This document shows, piece by piece, positions 1-12,472 of a stretch of 64,000 nt of DNA. Location: positions 3,100,001 to 3,164,000 of the forward strand of contig JAPEHQ010000001.1 in NCBI GenBank assembly GCA_027405735.1. Direction: 5' to 3'. Each line of letters starts with the position of its first letter. Position 1 is the first letter of the stretch. The stretch comes from Mucor racemosus. Its lineage: Eukaryota; Mucoromycota; Mucoromycetes; Mucorales; Mucoraceae. Below the pieces are notes generated by a model, which had not been told where the DNA came from, did not search any database, and was given only the letters and a program-made list of their open reading frames with translations. A program made the position numbers and the translations under genes.

Positions 1-957
1 AACGTCTTGTTTTCCTCTTCTTGGCTTTTAGTGATTAAATATAAACAAATATTTTTTAGAAACTAAATAGATTAACAAGATTTTATTTATTCATTCAAAT
101 CAAGTCAATGCTATACATACTCTCATAATCACCAGTTTTTCAACAGGTAAATATCGATTTTAGACCAAAAAAGCATTAATTATAAAGTAGATGATGGAGC
201 AAAATAACTAAGTCTTGGATGCTTTTTTTGTTCGAGAAAAAAATTATATCGCGCTCTAACATTAGCAGTTGATAATTCATTTCCAAATAAACAATAGGAA
301 AAACATGTACTTGTACCTGCTACTTGATTTCAGTTTATAAAAGATTGGTCTTTTTGTTGTGGTTTTAAACATAAATAAAAGAGTGGAGAAGAAAAAAGAA
401 AAGTAATCCTAAATTAATCGATTTTGTGAGTTAGAAACAGAAATTTACAAAGGCATAAATACTTTTAGTGTTGCCAAACAGGTTGTTGTCTTTGCTCCCA
501 TTTGGTCTCCGAAAGAAGAACATGGGCGGAACTCTTTCAAACCCCAAATTTCAAATTGATATATCTCGTCAGTATGGCAATTCTGTTAAATCAGAGTAAC
601 TCACATCTGCTTTGAACCATTCAAATTATCTTTGTTATTAATTATATTATGATTGATATACTTTAGTAAATTAACTAAAAAACCTCGATATCATTGCTCT
701 GCTCATCTGGGCTGCCCGATCTGCACAAAATTTTCTATTCTTCCCATCTGTGCAGATCATTATGCCCATGGGAAGCATAGTTTGGCCGTAGTAATTTATC
801 AGAATATGTTGATGTTAAATAAAATTAAAAATTTTATCAAGTAAAGAGATATCATTTACTAAAAGGAAATAAAGAGGGTTTATATACTAATTGAGTTGAG
901 GGAAATGATGATGTGGTAAGGATTATAGGTATTATCTATTATACTAATAATGTGGCA
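1..957. other. AT-rich intergenic sequence, no gene seen
   Basis: No open frame here looks like a protein family, and I see no tRNA or repeat shared with the rest of the window. The only frames present are short and lie in AT-rich sequence without start or splice context. Confidence 0.6.
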
Positions 958-978
958 TGATGGTGGAACATCATGCTT

Positions 979-1017
979 TAATGTCATGCTGTAATATCAT
1001 GCTGTAATATCATGCTG
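979..1017. repeat. Short tandem repeat, 13-bp unit
   Basis: Three consecutive 13-bp units of the form TAATRTCATGCTG, preceded by a partial unit near 970. The array sits just upstream of the first family R copy. Confidence 0.8.
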
Positions 1018-1119
1018 GAACCGTGGTTCCGTTGATGTTTAATTTGCTTGAATTTCGGTTCGTAAATTATTCTTTTACTTTTGGATTCGACATCCGGTTA
1101 AGAATGATACATCACGTAG

Positions 1120-2120
1120 TGTTAAGTATTATTTATCAAACCCGAAAGTATACAACATCGCCCAATATTGAGTCGAATTATATAAAATCTTCAAATAAGA
1201 AGATAGATCCAACTCAAAGTTACTCTGCTTTTTTTTTTTCAGCAAAAAATATTGATTTTTCGTCCAGATAATTAAAATAATAGTTCTTATCACAGCTTGG
1301 AATCTATCATAACGGGGTTCCAAAATTGATTTAATAAGAAAATGGACGAAAAATTGTTCAAAAATTAATAAATAAAACCTTTCATCCAAAAAAAAAAAAA
1401 AAAAAAAAAACTGTTCAAAAAACAAAATCGCTTAATCGCTCATGAGCTGCAAAGTAAGTCAACTTAACGTACTAAATAATTTTTGTACACTTTTAAATTC
1501 TGCATCCATATAAATAAAAATGAAACAAACGCTCCATATTAAATTTTGCGTAAAATGCAATTGAAGTTTTAAAGGTTTTTCGAAGATATGCATCACTTTT
1601 TATAAGCATATTTAAGATATAAGTAATTGAAATGTTGCACAAAAAGATCATCTACCGATCGAGCTATTGCAAAACCATCTAGCTGCATTTTTCGTAGAGA
1701 AAACAAGATTTTTGTCCAAATTTTTTTCAGATTCAGAATTTGGGATGAGGGTATACAAGGGAAAAATGGAAGCTAGATACGAAGGTATCTTTTTATACAC
1801 ATTTTTGAAGATATCTCGACGAAAAATCAATATTTTGAAAAAAACTAAATTGGGTCCAAGAGAGCTCAGGGATCTTAATGATATGAATGTAAAAAAAATA
1901 TTGTTCAATTTAACCAATATTTTGAAACATATTACATAAATGTCAAAAAAAATGAAAAAAAAATAAAAGTGCTCAGAACCTTTTCATATTAAAATATGTT
2001 ATAGAGCACTTCAAAAAAAGCAAGTTTTATTATTAAAAAGTGCTAGTATAGCTTAATATTTTCTAGAGATATGAAACATCAAAGTTTTTGATTTTTAGCA
2101 GTGAAGTAAAGTGATGCACC
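1120..2120 (+). repeat. Dispersed repeat family R, copy 1
   Basis: This block is clearly related to blocks near 15.1-16.7, 45.05-46.4 (inverted) and 61.1-62.9 kb, and to part of both palindrome arms. Landmarks shared by the copies are a TTTCGTAGAGAAAACA stretch, GATGAGGGTATACAAGGG, CGAAAAATCAATATT and a late TATGTTATAGAG stretch. A 23-nt A run interrupts the left part at 1388-1410. Short frames exist on both strands, but stops and length differ between copies, so I treat it as non-coding or fully decayed. Family unknown; it could be a non-autonomous transposon or a degraded retroelement. Confidence 0.8.
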
Positions 2121-2347
2121 CCCGATGTAATAAAATGGTACAGATATATAAAATAATTCTGAATACATAAGGTGAATAACTATATATGATAAAGATAGGG
2201 ACAAATAATAATCACTTAAGAAATCTGAAAAGAGGAAAAAGCTTTACTGTAGAGTGCTGTATTTTCACTTTAAATGCTTTATTATATATATATATATATA
2301 TATGTAAGTATAATGCACGAGTTTTTATCTTATCTAATTAAAGGATA

Positions 2348-3896
2348 TCATTTGTGATCTTCAAACATGAAATCAATCTCTTCTAAAGTCTTTCCTTTTG
2401 TTTCAGGTATAAATACAATGCCAATAAATGTCAATATCGAGCAAACACCAAAGAACAAATAGACACCAGATACAGTGTAAGCCATAAAAAACGGTGTGCA
2501 ATATGTAATAACAATACTACCAGCCCAGCTTATAGCGTATGTCAACGAAAGACCTTTTGCGCGGCAACGCATACTAAATATCTCTGCTGTATAGACGTAA
2601 TTTGCAACCCCCCAAGTTCCTGCAAAAGAAGCAGACAGTATATAAATACATAAAATGATAGTATATCTTGCATACGGATTTGCCACTACTACTATAGAAT
2701 CGTCTTGAGCTATACTAGCATAAAAATGGAATATGAATCCAACAGTAAACATACACAAGGCAGAGACAATGGAACCAGCAAAAAATAGCGCCTTTCTTCC
2801 CCAAAGATCTATCCACCATTGTAAAGATGAAGCAGTGAATATCAATGAGAGTAAACCAATGCCTCCTGTCAATGCCAAAGAAGTTGAGACATCACCTAAA
2901 CCAGCATTTTTGAAAATTTGAGGGGCATAATATGAGATAACGACATTCCCTGTAAAGCATGTAGCAATTGAAATGAAAAATGAATACATTGTTCGTTTGA
3001 AATTTGATCCTTCAAACAATTCTGCGTAGGTGCGGTCTTGACCATTGAGTTTTTCAGTCTCAATTAAAGTCTTGATTTCTAAATAATCTCTCTGTACAAC
3101 CTTATGCTCTTGTGGCAAATTATGAAGTTTTGACAGGACGACAAGACCTTCAGCTTCTCTGCCTTTATCAATAAGCCATCTGGGTGAAAATGGGAGAAAA
3201 CTTACAGAAATTACAAAAATGATGCAACTGATTAACTGAATTAACCAAGGCATGCGCCAGCACCAATAGGTAGTGAAATGACTACTCTTAAACGTGACAA
3301 AATAGCCCACCATCTGACCAAATGACCCTAAAAGTGAGAAGATACTGATGAGCCGACCACGAATATCCGGTGGTGCTATCTCTGATTGATATAAAGGTAT
3401 GGCATTAGTCATGACGCCGGTACCTAGGCCGCCTATCAGCCGTCCTAGCAATAATGTTTGTGCATTGAATCCTAAAAGCTCACAAGAAATGCCTAGTATA
3501 AGGAAACAAGATGCAAGCATCATTGATTTTTTTCTTCCAATGCCATCTTTTTTTTTTGTAATTGCAATTCAATTATTACATATTTTAAAAATATCAAATG
3601 TGTATGTGATATTTACCACAAAAATAGCCAGAAAAAAAGGCACCGCACATGGATGTTATGAGATAAGATGCAAGTAAAATACTTTCGTAATAGGCTAATG
3701 AGCCATGAATGAAGAATCTCTTTTGGAATATTGGTAGTGAAATGACACTTGATATTGATCCTGTATCGTATCCACATATAAATCCTCCCACTGCGGCTAT
3801 AATACTATATACATATACAGATCTTCGAAAGGGTATAATTGTATCATTTAATAATAATGGAGTTGCCTCTGTAACGAGGTTTATTGAATTTGGCAT
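2348..3896 (-). CDS. MFS sugar (hexose) transporter
   Basis: Two exons, 3896-3617 and 3546-2348, joined across a 70-bp GT-AG intron, give 492 aa. The splice restores the sugar-porter loop motif DGIGRKK (residues 94-100), which neither exon holds alone. Other family signatures are GGYDTG-like GFICGYDTGSIS in the first membrane segment, GRLIGGLGTGV and APPDIRGRL after TM4, PFSPRWLIDKGR before the central loop, and the C-terminal PETKGKTLEEID. Length and about 12 hydrophobic segments match the fungal hexose/monosaccharide porter family of the plasma membrane. Substrate cannot be told from sequence. The upstream neighbour is an unrelated TPR gene on the same strand, about 500 bp away. Confidence 0.93.
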
Positions 3897-4400
3897 ATAT
3901 AACAGTATGAATTGACACTGTTATACAATATTTGTTTTGACTGGGATTACTGGGATAAATAAATAACAAAAAGGGGAGATACAGAGATACAAAGGCTTAT
4001 CGATTATGAATTTAAATATCAAAACTTTTAATATTAATAGGCATTGCGGAGCCTTAAAGCATCTACTCTGCTGATCTCGTTGATGCATGCAAAGGTTGCT
4101 GTAATGGTGTGCTATGTACTCAAAAACCACAAATAAAAATTGCAATTAATATTCTTGATATATTTAAAAGATTATCCACTGGTATTTAATAGCTTTTGTT
4201 TATTTTAAAATATAGTGAAAATCCTTTAAAGAAAAAAAAAAAAGGAACCCTTAATTTATGCTGTTGATTTTTGAATACATCCATGGTTTCAAATGAAGTT
4301 TTAAATACAAAACACTGCTTGAATGATATGAAAAAGAAAAAAAAAAAACTTAAATATTTATTTTGTGCCTGTAAACATGCAATTAATTTCTGATAAACAT
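3897..4400. other. Intergenic: transporter promoter and IML2 3' flank
   Basis: About 500 bp separate the transporter start from the stop of the upstream IML2-like gene on the same strand. Two short poly-A runs (near 4230 and 4335) are the only features. No TATA box or other site is convincing. Confidence 0.5.
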
Positions 4401-7205
4401 TCAACAAGGTACAATGGGCATTCTTTTTCTACCATTGGTAGAAATTCCTTTTGGTTTCTTTGGTTTGCTTACAGTAACACCAATTTCATCGCATTTTGAT
4501 AAAGCTAAACTTAATCGTACTGCCATTCTATATTCAAATGCATATTTGGAACAAGATAACGCCATTTCCCAGACCTTGCGGCTCTTTTCGTAATTTTTCA
4601 TACCCCAACTAGTTACTCCAGATTCTGTTAAAAGCAATTAAATATTAGTAAATGTATATTGCATTTTTAATGAAACTTACCCCAATATGTGAATGGAATA
4701 ATCCATGTTTCTGATTTAAGTCGATGCTTATGATCCATAATCCAGTTTAAATGAGCAATACTATCACTATGCCGTTTTAATGCATTTAATACCGATGCTT
4801 TGATCAACAAAAGTATGGCTCTTTGATCATAATAATCAGGTGGATTTACTGTAGGTACTAATTCATGCAATCGTATATTGTATTCTAGTCTTTCTCTTTC
4901 GTATATTAGCTCGAGCGTGCTTTGTACGATAAGTAAACAAGCTTCTAATGCATTTTTTTGCATTTGATCAAAAGCATTCCATACAAGTAGAAGCTCTAAA
5001 CCGGGTAAACAAAAGTCCATGTCTTGATACCCACTCTTTTGAAAGAATTCAACCTTTTGCTGCACATAAATATCAATATATGATTTTCTTTGCTGTTCTT
5101 TTGCTAATTGAGGCACTTCTGCAAATGCCAAAATACTCTCTGTACGTTTCCCCAGCATACCACGACAGGCGCCAATAAAGTATTGACAAAATGCAGGAGA
5201 CCAGTAATACTTGTCTTGGCTTAACTTTTCAAAGTAGACTTCTGCTGATACCCAATCGAGCTGTAATGCAAAATTAAAGCCTATTTCGTAATTTCCCATT
5301 TGAGACATGGCGGCTTGAGCCCATTCACCACGACTAGAATCAACAGCAAATGTAAATGATTGCGTAGATAATGGAAGGTTTCGAGCAATGCGAGATATAC
5401 GAGCAGCATAAAACAAAAAGAAACATGAGTTCGGATGGCTCTTTTGAGCTTCAGTTAAACATTCAACTGCTGGTCCCATCAGTTCTTTTGCATAAAGTTG
5501 AGGTGCAAAAGAGGACAGTATAGAGAAATATGTTAAAAGTCTACGCACAGTATCAAAATTAGTATTCATTGGCATGAGTTTCCATTATTACTCTTACATT
5601 AGGGAAGCCAAAGGAGATCGAATACCTTTACCTTCAAGACAAAGCTTCAGTAAAGCGAACCCCAATTGCTTATCGCTCTTGAATCCAAGCGTTGAGAATA
5701 TTTTGAGGATTTTAGGTGGTACTGATGATAGTAGTAAGTGTACTGTACCGAAACCAAATTGTATCGCTGAAACTGTATCTCTGTCCATATATTTTGTATA
5801 TTCTTGACCCATTCTTTTATATTCCTGCCACACAACTGTATAACACCCATAAGCTTAAATGTGTATATATTAGCTTTTCTGTCAGCTTTTTTCATTAATA
5901 AAATAGCTTACATACCTCTTCTCAAATTAAGCCCACATTTGACATATCCAACAACACTTTCTTGTGTCATTTGTAGCATGCCCATTAATAAACAACTTTC
6001 CGCTTTCACAACATTTGCTCTTAAAACTCCATTAGGTAAAAACCGTGGACCATCATTTGAATAACTAGTATCATCATTTTTTGTAGTTGATACTGGAGGA
6101 CAAGCAGGAAGTCCAGTTTGGTTAGAGGAAACAATAGTTGACAAATAGGAAGACCATGTGCTTTTATATGGATTCTTGATAGCAGCATTATCAATTTGAA
6201 TCTTTGCAATGTTGTAAGATAATGTAAGAGTGTCCATGGCAAGTTGAATATCATCTTCGTTATATGTCTATATGTATGGTTAATATACTATGTCTATATC
6301 CCAGATATAAACTACAAATACCATCATTGCTTTAATGAATGTCATGGCCCCTAAACCAAGTGCGTATAATGGGTCACTGTATATATATATATATATATAT
6401 ATAGACTTTTTTTAGTTTATCACATTTACATTTATTCAAGGAGAAACTGCATACCTATAAGATCTCTTTTGAAATAACGATTTTGCTTTTAAGAACTTAT
6501 TGTCAAACATGTACTTCATTCCCTTTCGCACTGGCTCATCTGAATAACAATATGAATAAGGTGAGACTCTAAAGCATAATCGAAATATTTACCAGCTTCT
6601 TCTTGGTCTCTTGGGCCTAAACGGTTGACAGGGACATCTTTTATATTTTTATCCAGATTATTCAAGCTACTGTTATACAGTTGCGCATCAATAGGTGTTT
6701 CTAAATTGTAATCGATATCTTGTGTATCGGAACTGTTCATCCGTTGGTCTGGTTTTGGTTTTGTTTCATTATTTCCTTGAGCTTTTGAGCGTTCCTGTAA
6801 GATGCCCAAATTTCGAATAACAATCTCCATTGCTGGTAAATGAACCTGACTCTTTTTTGGTTCATAATCGTAATCCATATCAATATCCTCAATATCCTCA
6901 TCATCAAAATCAGTTCCACTTTGGCGATCTAGACTCAATGAAGTAGGTAGTGCTCTATATGAGGCCGATGATACTGTTTCTATATCATCTTCTGTCTCTA
7001 CAGGAATTTGGGCTACAAAAGCGTTGCTGTCTTGTTGAGTTTGTACTTCAAGACTCTCCTTGTAAGAATCTATATTTCTCATATCAAATAATATTTGAGT
7101 TGAATGATTAGTTGCATCCTTTTTATTGCCATTGTTGTCAAGTGAAATTGGTGATGTTGGCATGCATTGCTCATCAGATTCTCTAGGTATAAATTGATTT
7201 ATCAT
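4401..7205 (-). CDS. IML2: IML2/TTC39-family TPR protein
   Basis: Seven exons: 7205-6593, 6539-6455, 6376-6322, 6267-5916, 5853-5598, 5540-4681 and 4624-4401. All junctions are in phase and give 814 aa. From residue 205 the joined protein follows the TTC39/Iml2 (DUF3808) family. Segments include DEPVRKGMKYMF then KAKSLF, SDPLYALGLGAMTFIKAMM, LRANVVKAESCLL, CGLNLRRAYGCY, FGFGTVHLLLSSVPPKILK and a C-terminal TPR-rich half ending NYEKSRKVWEMAL. Yeast Iml2 acts in clearance of lipid-linked inclusion bodies; TTC39 proteins are poorly understood TPR proteins in animals. Residues 1-204 are low-complexity, with an acidic patch DFDDEDIEDIDMDYDYE, and have no family match I recognise. The start was chosen as the first ATG of the open exon, and a later start in this tail is possible. 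The gene is divergent from the small heat-shock gene. Confidence 0.85.
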
Positions 7206-7535
7206 TTTCGTAAAAAGAACAAACGAAAAGCACCCTATCCCAGGATTAAAAGCATTAGATGTTTTTATATAAGATGGCCCCCTTTTTATTGTATCACCAT
7301 GTTATAAAGCTTCTCCTTTCAATTTTTCATTTATGCAAGTATATTTCCTACAAGGATCCTCGTTCTCCTAACTGTGATCCTCATTGATGTGATACACATT
7401 TACGAATTGATAGATTATATTCAATGATTTATGCATCTCGTGTTTCAATTCTCAATCTTTTATATTTTGAAATCGTTAATAAAGCTACAAATCTGCTTTC
7501 CCCCCCTCAAAACTTGAATCAAATATTAATAAAAA
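7206..7535. promoter_or_regulatory. Divergent promoter, IML2-like / small HSP
   Basis: A 330-bp region lies between two divergent start codons. It contains two CCCCT-type motifs (near 7278 and 7501), which resemble fungal stress-response elements, and AT-rich TATA-like stretches (near 7458). I did not find a clean three-unit GAA/TTC heat-shock element, so the regulatory reading is weak. Confidence 0.35.
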
Positions 7536-8192
7536 ATGATGTCCTCTTGTCAACGCTTATTAACTGACGGACAATGTTTATTAAATGATGCTCAACGATT
7601 GTTTGCTGATGCCTGCTTAGCAAATGACTCGTTGCAACGACCATCAATGAATACTGGAACATCAATCTCTCAAATCATGGGCGACATTGGTGTACCGCGA
7701 GAATTTTCAGGTTTCCCTGCCACAAACATTTTAGAAACTCCTGAATACTATGAACTTCAATCTGAAGTTCCTGGCGTCGATAAAAAGAATATTAAAATCG
7801 AAGTACCTGATAGTCATACTCTTACTATTATTGGCAGTATCAAAGAAGAATTACCAAACAAGAAAGATGACAAAATGGAAGAAGATGCTCTTTCATCTGT
7901 AGTTACTGACACTCAGGCTGTTGATACTCAACCACAAACCCAGGAACAACAAATCCAAAAAGAGCTTGATGCAAAAGATAAACACGATGCTCAAAAAGGC
8001 CAAAAACCTGGATGGTGGGCTAATGAACGAGTCCTTGGTAGTTTTGGAAGCTTCAGAAGATCATTTTTCTTTCTTGAACCCATTAATGTTGATGAAGCCA
8101 AGGCTTCAATCAAGTATGGTGTAATCAAGATTGTCATTCAAAAGGTCAAAGGTTCTAAATCTGATATCAAGCTCATCAAATTGGATGAATAA
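7536..8192 (+). CDS. Small heat-shock protein (Hsp20/alpha-crystallin)
   Basis: Single exon, 218 aa. The alpha-crystallin domain begins near residue 65 (ETPEYYELQSEVPGVDKKNI, then IKIEVPDSHTLTIIGSIKEE). It resumes near residue 163 with NERVLGSFGSFRRSF and ends with the conserved IKYGVIKIVIQK strand. Between the halves is a charged Gln/Lys/Asp-rich insertion of about 55 residues, seen in some fungal Hsp20 proteins. Such proteins are ATP-independent holdase chaperones that form oligomers and bind unfolding clients, usually in cytosol or nucleus. Either of the first two ATGs (MM) could start translation. CCCCT motifs upstream are compatible with stress induction, but this is inference. Confidence 0.95.
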   Translation: MMSSCQRLLTDGQCLLNDAQRLFADACLANDSLQRPSMNTGTSISQIMGDIGVPREFSGFPATNILETPEYYELQSEVPGVDKKNIKIEVPDSHTLTIIGSIKEELPNKKDDKMEEDALSSVVTDTQAVDTQPQTQEQQIQKELDAKDKHDAQKGQKPGWWANERVLGSFGSFRRSFFFLEPINVDEAKASIKYGVIKIVIQKVKGSKSDIKLIKLDE

Positions 8193-9240
8193 GTTTATAA
8201 TCTGCTTGTGTTGAGCAAATTTATCACCAATGAATTTTTTCCCCTTTCATTTGCTATTTCATCCATCCCTATCACGCCTATTTGTTACCCAAATATCGTA
8301 TTTCTCCTAATAATTTAGCAATATCCATTCTTTCAATGATAAAAAATAAAAAAATGCAAAACTGAGTATCGCAGATTGTTTAAATTTTTCAAAAATATAT
8401 GAAATCACTAACAAATTGCCATAATTGTAAAAGGAAAAGAAAAGTGCTTGCATTTTGTTCATTTGCTGACAATGCTGTGCTATTTCCTCATTTTAATGGA
8501 GTTTTTAAAGATTGTATAGCTATTTGATATTTTAGAAATCACAAAGGATCAATTGAGCATACTTGATCTACTGCTTAGTCTTGTACTTGGTACATTCAAT
8601 CCATCCTTGAATATGGGAAAATGCGCATTTACCAGGTAAACGATTAAAACACCGCTACTGGCAACATTTGACATTTCATAAAAATCTAATCTTTAAGGGA
8701 TTTTTGCTTGATGATATTCAATTTGAATGCAATATTTAACACTTTGTATATACATTTATGCACGTTAGTAAGGATATAGAATTATAAAATCCCGAAAATT
8801 GTAGTTCCATTTAAGGCGCCCTGAGAGATCTACATTGAGGTTTTGATTTTACTGCCAGGTGAGATTACATATAAAATGATATATAAATCACTACAAGAGC
8901 TAAATTCGCTTATAGATATATGTTTAATAAGTAGGTTCTATATATGCTTTATAGTATGATTACTAAAATATAACTACTTTTATATAGATTTTACTTGTAT
9001 TTGAAATCATATCTCCATTTTGAAAATGAAAGATGAAAAGAAATCGGGTTCCATTTTGAAACTTTCGTAGTAAATACCATATTATAAGATGCAGGGATAT
9101 ACATGAACAAGTAGAACAAGTTTTTATGTGAACTGCAATTGCATTTAAAGTGTATGGTGAATAGATGTCATTAATGCAAGAATCATCATGCTCAGATATC
9201 TTGATTATATTCAGTGACGTGGGTCCATCACCGCACACGC
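8193..9240. other. Intergenic, no gene seen
   Basis: AT-rich DNA between the small HSP gene and the leader of the RRM gene. Only short frames without family resemblance occur on either strand. Confidence 0.55.
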
Positions 9241-10022
9241 CTTTTTTAAAACGATTGTTCCTCTTTCTATATTTCTTTTTCTCGTCTTTTTTTCTTCTTA
9301 CAATTCAATCAAACGCAAAATCAACAGCAACAACAACATCAAACCTACAGTAAGTAACAAAAGAAGAAACCTTTTGTCTATTTATATTTTATAAGAGGAA
9401 CCTTTTGTTTATACCTTTTTTTTTTATTTTTTATTTTTCCATCTTTTTTTTATCTTTTTTTTTTCTTGTTCTGCTGCTAGGTTTAATTGATCATAGCTAA
9501 AACACCTTTTTTATTTAACCTTTTTCTCATCCTATTATTACACCTGCAAAGAAACGCTTGTAAGTGCTTTGGTTTTTAAATTACATTGGAGAAACGCGAT
9601 ATAATAGATGCCTCTTTTTTTGCTGTTCTAACATATTTTTCTCTTGTTTTTTTTTTCTCTTTTTTATTTTGCAATTATTATCTTTATTATCGCGCAATCT
9701 ATTTTTATTCATTTACTTTATATATTTATTGGTGTGTGATGCTCTATCTTACTACTCAAAATCTACTCTACTACTACTCAACTCAATCAATTTTAACCTA
9801 TTCAAACATTCATGTTAGTTTTCTTCCTCCCCCCCTTTTTTTTACTTTATTTTCATAATTCCTCCCAAACATATCTCCTTAATTGATACAACAACGAACA
9901 CACACAAAAAAAAAAAAAACTATTAATCTGACAATTGTTTATTAATTTTCTCCCTGGTTTTATAATTATTTAGATACAAAAAAATCAACAATCAATGCCA
10001 ATGACTTTTAGAATCAAACAAT
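9241..10022 (+). promoter_or_regulatory. Pyrimidine-rich promoter/5' leader of the RRM gene
   Basis: The 780 bp before the start codon are strongly T/C-rich on the + strand, unlike other intergenic DNA here. This is typical of promoters and leaders of well-expressed fungal genes. A strong donor-like GTAAGTA occurs at 9350 and acceptor-like TAG/CAG sites follow (for example near 9479), so the transcript may carry a 5' UTR intron. This is inference; transcript data would be needed. Confidence 0.4.
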
Positions 10023-11662
10023 ATGAAACGCTCAAACGATTCTCAACAACAATCATACCAAGATGATAATAAAAAACCTCGCTATTCTACCGCTACAACA
10101 AATTACAAGTAAGAATTCCTAATTGGATCAGCTAATTGATAAAAAACTAATTATTGTCTATTTTTAGTGATGTATACGCTCAGTATGGTATGATGCCTCA
10201 ATATGCTCAAGCAAACCCATTTACACAAGGTACAGCTTCATCTGCTGCTTATGGCGGATTCGGACAGCCAAGCGCCTCCATGTATGGTATGGGTTATGGT
10301 AATCCACAAGCTATGATGGCTGGTCAATATGGCGGAGCTTACCCACAATCATTCAATGCTGGTGCTGGCGGTTATCCTACAGCTGGAAACATGATGCCCG
10401 CAGAACCCAGTCGAACCATCTACTTGGGAAATGTGCATAAAGATATGAATCCTCATGATATTCTCAAGTGTGTTCATAGCGGTAATATTGACTCATTCCG
10501 TGCTGTACCTGAAAAGAACTGCGCTTTCTTGACATTTGTTGAACCAGCTAGTGCTCAAATGTTTTATCAAGAATTCCTTACCAAGAAATTAGTTGTAGGT
10601 GAAACTGAAATTAAGATTGGTTGGGGTAAGCCTAATACAATGCCACATGCCATGAAAATGCAAATTCAGTCTGGCGCTACACGTAATGTATACTTAGGTC
10701 GTTTAACTGAGACTGACACCGAAGAAAGTATTCGATCTGCATTATCAGTATTTGGACCTATTGAGCAAATCAAGTTGCTCCGTGAAAAGAATATAGCATT
10801 TGTTCATTTCCTTAGTATTGCAGCTGCTACTAAATGTATCACCACTTTACCCACAGACCCTGCCTGGAAAATGAAGAGAGTAAATTATGGTAAAGATCAT
10901 TGTTCAGATATGGCTGATCAATTTAATTCTGTTGGTGCATATGGTAATCCTTATGGTGCTGTTGGAGGATTTGGCTTTGATCCATATGGTCTGAACGCTG
11001 GATATGCTATGCAAAATAACACAGTTCAACGTACACTTTATTTTGGTAATGTACATCCTGAAGCAACTTGTGAAGACCTCTGTAATATCATTCGAGGTGG
11101 TGCTTTATTACAAATTCGTTTCTTCCCTGATAAACGTATTGCATTTGTTTCTTTCATGGATGCTGAGACCGCAATGACAGTTTATAATCATGCAGCAACT
11201 ACTGGATTTGTTATCAAAGGAAGAAAAGTTCGTGTCGGTTGGGGTAAGCCAAATTCAATCCCTCCTCAGGTAGCAATAGCTTTTCAAAATGGTGCAACTC
11301 GTAATATCTATATTGGTGGCATCGATGATAATTTCTCTGTTGAAAAATTACGTACAGATTTCTCTGAATTTGGTGAAGTTGAATTGGTTAATGTATTCAA
11401 GGAAAAGAACTGTGCATTTGTTAATTTTACAAGTATTGTTAATGCAATGAGTGCGCTCAAAGGAATCAAATCAAAGCCTGATTATGCTGATCTCAAGATT
11501 AATTATGGTAAAGACCGTTGTAGTAATCCCTGGAAAGTGATGAGAAAGCAAAAAGCAGCAGGCAATAATACTGTCGATACAAAGAAAACTGTAAAAGATG
11601 AGCATGACAATTCAGATGCAGATGATATCAAGCATGAAAAGATTGAAGATAATGAGAATTAG
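10023..11662 (+). CDS. MRN1: Four-RRM RNA-binding protein, Mrn1/Nrd1 family
   Basis: Two exons, 10023-10108 and 10168-11662, with a 59-bp intron, give 526 aa. The short first exon encodes a charged start and the joined codon is Asn29. A Gly/Tyr/Met/Gln-rich tail (about residues 30-105) precedes four RRMs at roughly 111-183, 200-271, 316-388 and 406-476. RNP motifs seen include TIYLGNV with CAFLTF, NVYLGRL with IAFVHF, TLYFGNV with IAFVSF, and NIYIGGI with CAFVNF. RRM1 and RRM3 each end in the repeated IGWGKP/VGWGKP signature, and RRM2 and RRM4 in NYGKD. This arrangement matches S. pombe Nrd1 and yeast Mrn1, cytoplasmic mRNA-binding proteins that affect differentiation and stress-related transcripts. 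The C-terminus is acidic/Lys-rich. An AATAAA signal follows the stop near 11707. Confidence 0.87.
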
Positions 11663-12405
11663 TGAATATAAACATTGTGTTGTTCTCTTTTTTTTTTTTC
11701 TGTTGAAATAAAGTAAAAATTATGGAATTATTCTCTTTTTTTTTTTTTTTATTGAAAACGAATAATCCCGGTCAGTTTTCTTCAAAAGTTATACAAGTGC
11801 AACAATACACATTTGAGATTTAATGATGAAACACAACGCAATTTTCGTTTTTTTTTAGGTAATACAGATATAATATAATATATATAAATAAAAGTCATTA
11901 TTGTAAAGCTGTTCCACAAGTGAACAAAAACAGAATCCAACAAGGAACAAGCAATTAATCTTTCTAAAACATTTATCTGATGGTAACGATTTCTGTACCG
12001 ATGGTTATCAGATTTTAAAAATTAGGAACCCAACCATCGCGCTGCTCAATTCAACTCAGCAATTCAATCGATAAAATGCAATGCCATGTATACGTTTAAT
12101 CCTATAATGACATTAGATATACATATCTATAACAACAGTAGTATAAAAATCTCTTTTAAGTTGCAGCTTTCTAAAGCTTCCTTTTTATTTTTTGAAAATA
12201 CACAATATAAACTGAGAGCCAATTCCAAGTCCAAAAAGGCGCGGTCTGGTAGTTTAGCCGTAGATATCCGCATTATAAAAAAAGATTTGAAGGCCTCAAA
12301 TTTTATAAGGGAAAATAGCTTTACAAATGGTAAAAATCAAGAAAATAGAGATCAATTAAAGTTCAAACAGCGAGAGCTTTCTGTTTTAAGGATCAGGGAA
12401 ACTCC
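11663..12405. other. Intergenic, no supported gene
   Basis: Contains the 3' flank of the RRM gene and the upstream region of the GPI-protein gene. A 108-codon open frame at 12086-12412 runs into the TATA region of the next gene and has no family resemblance, so I do not call it. Confidence 0.5.
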
Positions 12406-12415
12406 TATATAAATA
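12406..12415 (+). promoter_or_regulatory. TATA box of the GPI-protein gene
   Basis: A TATATAAATA sequence lies 58-67 bp upstream of the start codon at 12473, followed by a CT-rich stretch and an A-rich context before the ATG. This is a typical TATA-containing core promoter of a strongly regulated fungal wall-protein gene. Confidence 0.6.
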
Positions 12416-12472
12416 CTTGGTAAGATCACAACATTTTCTCTTTCTTCCATCATTTAAATTTATCTCTAAAAA

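Noticed and set aside
979..1017. CRISPR-like short repeat array
   Set aside because: The 13-bp units are directly adjacent without spacers, and the DNA is eukaryotic.
1648..1939. Overlapping frames on both strands in family R, also at 15.65-15.98, 45.71-45.96 and 61.67-61.92 kb
   Set aside because: Lengths and stops differ between copies and both strands stay open by chance in AT-rich repeats. DNA similarity, not protein conservation, explains the resemblance.
12086..12412. 108-codon frame upstream of the GPI-protein gene
   Set aside because: It overlaps the TATA box of the next gene, has no recognisable motif and poor codon use.
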